Source of the DNA: Pseudisothecium myosuroides
Lineage: Eukaryota; Streptophyta; Bryopsida; Hypnales; Lembophyllaceae
Direction: 5' to 3'
DNA: 64,000 nucleotides
Assembly: GCA_951799445.1 (NCBI GenBank)
Contig: OX637297.1
Location: 10,106,001-10,170,000 of the forward strand
Part shown: piece by piece, positions 58,743 through 64,000 of the stretch
How the letters are laid out: the number at the start of each line of letters is the position of its first letter
Position numbering within the stretch: position 1 is the stretch's first letter
Program-made: the position numbers and the translations under genes
The notes under the pieces: model-generated
Databases searched by the model: none
Seen by the model: the letters and a program-made list of their open reading frames with translations, nothing else
What the model was told of the DNA's origin: nothing

Positions 58743-59099
58743 CACTACAAGAAGCTAGATAAGGGGTCGTCTTACCTTGGGCACCATCTATAGCACTCTA
58801 CACAAAACAAGTTTTCGAAACCTCTCTCTCTCACACAAAACAAACACTCTAAGCTAAATGCAAATTAACTAAGAGAATGGTAGGGCTTAAGAGTTCCTTA
58901 AGATCGTGCTTATACTCTAGTATGGTTAATTAGAATCGTTGTGTACTTTAAAATTTCAAATTATGAGCAGTACTTCATAGAAGCAGTCATGTTGATTTTG
59001 AGGTTTTAGGCTCTAACTTGGTTTTCAATCTTTTTGTCATCACATAAACTCTAACCTTGATTTAAAAAACTAAAATATTCACCTCACCTGAAAATTATT
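58743..59099. other. Junction between transposon and satellite
   Basis: Includes a pyrimidine-rich stretch (CCTCTCTCTCTCACAC, about 58,819-58,835) that could be the leader of the minus-strand acidic ORF. No element terminus could be fixed before the first degenerate satellite unit. Confidence 0.35.
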
Positions 59100-62000
59100 C
59101 AACTCACCACCTATTTTTTTTAAATTTACCACCTAAATTTAAACAAATAAGCGATGAATTGAATTTCAGAAATTAGGAAATCAATGAATAACAAATTAAG
59201 TCCACATGATTGTGGGGAAAAAAACGTAGAAGTTGCAAATGAACTAAATATTACTTTCAAATCCATGGACGCATTCAAATCAACACCCATTTGTTTTGTT
59301 TTTACTTCGTTACCTTAAAGAAACGGGTCCTGCTTTGAATTTTAAATATGAAAAAATTCATGAATCACAAATTAAGTCCACGTGGGTGTAGACCAAAAAC
59401 TATAGAAGTTCCAAATTAGCGAAACATTACTTTCAAATCCATGGACGCATTCAAATCAACACCCATTTTTATTTATTTACCACGTAACTTTCAATAATCG
59501 AGTCCTGCCCTGAAATTTAAATATTAAAAAATCCATGAATCACAAATTAAGTCCACGTGGGTGTAGACAAAAAAACAAAGAAGTTGCAAATTAGCGAAAC
59601 ATTACTTTCAAATCCATGGACACATTCAAATCAACGCCCATTTTTTATAATTTACAATGTAACTTCAAAAGAACAAGTCCTGCCCTACACTTTAAATATT
59701 AAAAAATCCATGAATCACAAATTAAGTCCACATGGTGTGAACAAAAAAATAAAAAAGTTGCAAATGAGCAAAACATTACTTTTAAATCCATGGACGCATT
59801 CAAATCAACACCCATTTTTTTTGAAAGGATGACTCTTGCCCTGCATTTGAAAGATTAAAAAATCTATAAATTACAAAATTAAGTCCACGTGGGTGTGGAC
59901 AAAAAAATAAAGAAGTTGCAAATTTGCTAAACATTACTTTTAAATCCATTGACGCTTTCAAATCAACACCCACTTTTTTTAATTTACAATGTACCTTCAA
60001 AAGAATGAGTCCCGCCCTGCATTTTAAATACTAAAAAATCCATGAATCACAAATTAAGTCCACGTGGGTGTGGACAAAAAAATAAAGAAGTTGCAAATTA
60101 GCGAAAATTACTTTCAAAATCCATGAACATATTCAAATCAACACCCATTTCTTTTAATTTACAACTTAACTTTAAAGAATCGAGTCCTGCCCTGGATTTT
60201 AAATATTAAAAAATCCATAAATCTCAAATTAAGTCCACGTGGGTGTGGACAAAAAAATAAAGAAGTTGCAAAACAGCGAGACAATATTTTCAAATCCATG
60301 GACGAATTCAAATCAACACCCATTTTTTAAAATTTACGACATAACTTTTAAGAATCGAGTCCTGTTGTGGATTTTAAATATTAAAAAATTCATGAATCTC
60401 AGAATAAGTCCACATGGGTGTGGACAAAAAAATAAAAAAGTAGCAGAACAGCGAGACACTATTTTCAAATCCATGGACAAATTCAAATGAACACTTATTT
60501 TTTTAAATTTACTACATAACATTAAAGAATCAAGTCCTGCCCTTCATTTTAAATATTAAAAAAATCCTTGAATCACAAATTTAGTCTATGTGGCTGTGAA
60601 CAAAAAAATAAAGAAGTTGCAAATTAGCAAAAACATTACTTTCAATTCCATGGATGCATTCAAATCAACACCCATTTTTTTTGAAGTTATAACGTAACTT
60701 CAAAAGAAAGAGTCCTGCCTTGCATTTTAATTATTAAAAACTCCATGAATCACAAATTAAGTCTACGTGGGTGTGGACAAAAAAAAAATTGCAATTTAGC
60801 GAAACATTACTTTCAAATCCATGGACGCATTCAAATCAACATCCATTTTTTAAAATTTACAACGTAACTTCAAAAGAACGAGTCCTGCCCTGAATTTTAA
60901 ATATTAAAAAATCCATTAATCACAAATTAAGTCCACGTGGGTGTGGGCAAAAAAATAAAGAAGTTGCAGATTTGCTAAACATTACTTTCAAATCCATGGA
61001 CACATTCAAATCAACTCCCATTTTTTTTAGTTTACCACGTAACTTTAAAGAATCGAGTGCTGCCCTGGATTTTAAATATTAAAAAATTCATGAATCACAA
61101 AATAAGTCGACGTGGGTGTGGACAAAAAAATAAAGAAGGTGCAAATTAGTGAAACATTACATTAAATCCATGGACGCATTCAAATCAACACCCATTTTTT
61201 AAATTTACAACATACCTTCAAAAGAATGAGTCCTGCCCTTCATTTCAAATATTAAAAAATCCATAAATCACAAATTAAGTCCACGTGGGTGTGGACAAAC
61301 AAATAAAGAAGTTGCAAATTAGCAAAACATTACTTTCATATCCATCAACGCATCCAAATCAACGCCCTCTTTTTTAAGTTACCATGTAACTTTAAAGAAT
61401 CAAGTCCTGCCCGGGATTTTAAATATTAAAAATTCCATGAATCACAAATTAAGTCCACGTGGGTGTGGACAAAAAAATAAAGAAGTTGCGCATTAGCGAA
61501 AAATTATTTTCAAATCCATGGATGCATTCAAATCAATAGCCATTTTTTCTGAAGTTACAACGTAACTTCAAAAGAACGAGTCTTGCCCTGCATTTCAAAT
61601 ATTAAAAAATCCATGAATCACAAATTAAGTCCACATGGGTTTGGAAAAAAGAAATAAAGCAATTCCAAATTTGCTAAACATGACTTTCAAATCCATGGAC
61701 GCATTCAAATCAACACCCATTTTTTTGGAAGTTACAATGTAACTTCTAAAGGATGAGTCTTGCCCTGCATTTGAAAGATTAAAAAATCCATAATTCACAA
61801 AATTATAAGTCCACGTGGGTGTGGACAAAAAAATAAAGAAGTTGCAAATTTCCTAAACATTACTTTCAAATCCATCGACGCTTTCAAAACAACACACGTT
61901 TTTTTAAATTTACAACGTAACTTCAAAAGAGCAAGTTCTGCCCTAGATTTTAAATATTAAAAAAATCCATAAATCACAAATTAAGTCCACGTGGGTGTAG

Positions 62001-64000
62001 ACAAACAAATAAAGAAGTTCCAAATTTGCTGAACATTACTTTTAAATCCATGGACGCTTTCAAATCAACACCCATTTTTTTAAATTTACAATGTACCTTC
62101 AAAAGAACGAGCCCTGCCCTACATTTTAAATACTAAAAAAATCCATGAATCACAAATTAAGTCCACGTGGGTGTGGACAAAAAAATAAAGAAGTTGCAAA
62201 TTAGCAAAAAATTACTTTCAAATCCATGGACGCATTCAATACAACACACGTTTTTTTAAATTTACAACGTAACTTCAAAAAAGCAAGTTCTGCCCTAGGT
62301 TTTAAATATTAAAAAACCCATGAATCACAAATTAAGTCTACGTGGGTGTAGACAAACAAATAAAGAAGTTCCAAATTTGCTGAACATTACTTTTAAATCC
62401 ATGGATGCATTCAAATCAACATCCATTTTTTTGAAGTTACAACGTAACTTTGAAAGAACAAGTCTTGCCCTGCATTTAAATATTTAAAAATCCATGAATC
62501 ACAAATTAAGTCCACGTGGGTGCGGACAAAAAAATAAAGAAGTTGCAAATTAGCGAAACATTACTTTCAAATCCATGGATGCAATCAAATCAACACCCAT
62601 TTTTTTTAAAGTTACAACGTCACTTCAAAAGAACGAGTCGTGCACTGCATTTCAAATATTAAAAAATCCAAGAATCACAAATTAAATCCACATGGGAGTG
62701 GACAAAAAAATAAAAAAGTTGCAAATTTGCTAGACATTATTTTCAAATCCATGGACGCATTCAAATCAACATCCATTTTTTTTTACATTACAACGTAACT
62801 TCAAAAGAACGAGTTGCACACTACATTTCAAACATTAAGAAATCCATGAATCACAAATTAAGTCCACGTGGGTGTGGATAAAAAAATAAAGAAGTTGCAA
62901 ATTTGCTAGATATTATTTTCAAATCCATGGATGCATTCAAATCAACATGCATTTTTTTTGAAGTTACAATGAATGTAACTTTGAAAGAATAAGTCTTGCC
63001 CTGCATTTAAATATTTAAAAATCCATGAATCACAAATTAAGTCCACGTGGGTGCGGACAAAAAAATAAAGAAGGTGCAAATTAGCAAAACATTACTTTCA
63101 AATCCATGGACGCATTCAAATCAACACCCATTTTTTAAAATTTAGCACGTAACTTCAAAAGAACGAGTCCTGCCGTGCATTTCAAATATTAAAAAATCCA
63201 TGAATCACAAATTGAGTCTACGTGGGTGAGGACAAAAAAAAAGAAGGTGCAAATTAGTGAAACATTACTTTCAAATCCATGAATGCATTCAAATCAACAC
63301 CCATTTTTTGAGATTTATCACATAAATATAAAGAATTGAATCCTGTCCTAAATTTCAAATATTAAAGAGTTTATGAATTATACATTAGGTCCACGTGGGT
63401 GTGGACAAAAAAATTAAGAAGTTGCAAATTTGCTAAACATTACTTACAAATCCAACGACGCATTGAAATCAACATCCATTTTATCTGTTTACCACGTAAC
63501 TTCAAAAGAACGAGTCTTGCCCTGCATTTTAAATATTAAAAAATCCATAAATCACACATTAGGTCCACGTAGGTGTGGACAGAAAAGTAAAGAAGTTGCA
63601 CATTAGCAAAACATTACTTTCAAGTCAATAGACGCATTCTAATCAACACCCATTCTTTTAAATTTAGACCGTAACTTCAAAAGAACAAGTCCTGCCCTGC
63701 ATTCTAAATATTAAAAATCCATAAATCACAAATTAAGTCCACGTGGGTGTGGACCAAAAAATAAAGAAGTTGCAATTAGCGAAACATTACTTTCAAATCC
63801 CTGGACGCATTCAGATCAACACCCATTTTTATTTATTTACCAAGTAACTTCAATGGAACGAGTCCAGCCTTGAATTTTAATTTTTAAAAAATCCATGAAA
63901 CACAAATTCAGTTCACGTGGGTGTGGACCAAAAAAAAATAAGTTGCAATTTACTGAGACATTACTTTAAAATCCATGGACGCATTCAAATCAACACCCAT
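59100..64000 (+). repeat. Satellite array, about 175-bp monomer, running off the window
   Basis: Around 28 head-to-tail monomers. Each has AATCACAAATTAAGTCCACG, GTGGGTGTGGAC, an A-run with AATAAAGAAGTTGCAAATT, ACATTACTTTCAAATCCATG, GACGCATTCAAATCAACACC and a final CTTCAAAAGAACGAGTCCTG part. Successive GTCCACGT anchors at 59,376, 59,551, 59,726, 59,883, 60,058, 60,233 and 60,408 give steps of 175, with one short unit of 157. The first unit near 59,100-59,280 is the most diverged, as expected at an array edge. ORFs inside the array are by-products. The length is in the range of plant centromeric or subtelomeric satellites. Confidence 0.95.

Noticed and set aside
58743..58760. CACTACAAGAAGCTAG as a CACTA terminus
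   Set aside because: It directly abuts an ATG, reads as a splice acceptor on the minus strand, and has no inverted partner or 3-bp duplication.
59557..61828. ORFs within the satellite
   Set aside because: They repeat with the monomer and shift or break between units; not genes.

Overview
This window looks like nuclear DNA of a land plant or close streptophyte. The support is an intron-rich ARID/Hsp20-like gene of the plant type, a plant-style CACTA transposon (tnp2, DUF4218 and DUF4216 modules), Ty3/gypsy LTR retrotransposons with very long LTRs, and a nucleosome-length satellite array. Lineage within plants cannot be fixed from the sequence alone. The setting (one host gene, then about 50 kb of nested mobile elements, then satellite) suggests a chromosome-arm to pericentromere transition.

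Layout. 1-7.2 kb: minus-strand ARID-domain gene, entering from its promoter near 7.15 kb and leaving past base 1; nine coding exons were resolved by hand and join to 819 in-frame codons. 7.2-11.2 kb: AT-rich DNA with an orphan leucine-rich-repeat exon, a diverged direct repeat and a decayed coding region of unknown family. 11.2-14 kb: fragment of a DNA transposon (copy 1) encoding a DUF7869-like, DDE-type transposase, interrupted by a 332-bp CACTA-type MITE. 14-19.1 kb: AT-rich, no gene seen. 19.2-32.2 kb: a MITE in a short tandem repeat, then a decayed CACTA transposon on the minus strand, itself split by a 3.5-kb solo LTR (23,923-27,400). 32.2-37.6 kb: 5' LTR, primer-binding site and gag of a related gypsy element. 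37.6-50.0 kb: a second LTR element without recognisable pol, inserted in that gag with an exact 5-bp target duplication; its 5' LTR carries a hAT-type element (41,153-43,816). 50.07-about 58.7 kb: a larger copy (copy 2) of the DUF7869-like transposon, with about 23 copies of a GACAAATTGTC motif on one side of the transposase gene and about eight copies of a TATCCTCGA/TCGAGGATA palindrome on the other. 59.1-64 kb: satellite with a roughly 175-bp unit, running off the end.

How it fits together. Only the ARID gene looks intact. Everything else is transposon sequence in decay, and many stops are the TAG/TGA/TAA kind expected from deamination of methylated cytosine. The two most unusual items are (i) a conserved ORF of roughly 600 codons lying inside the LTRs of two related gypsy elements and (ii) the DUF7869-like transposon family with asymmetric arrays of two different palindromic motifs.
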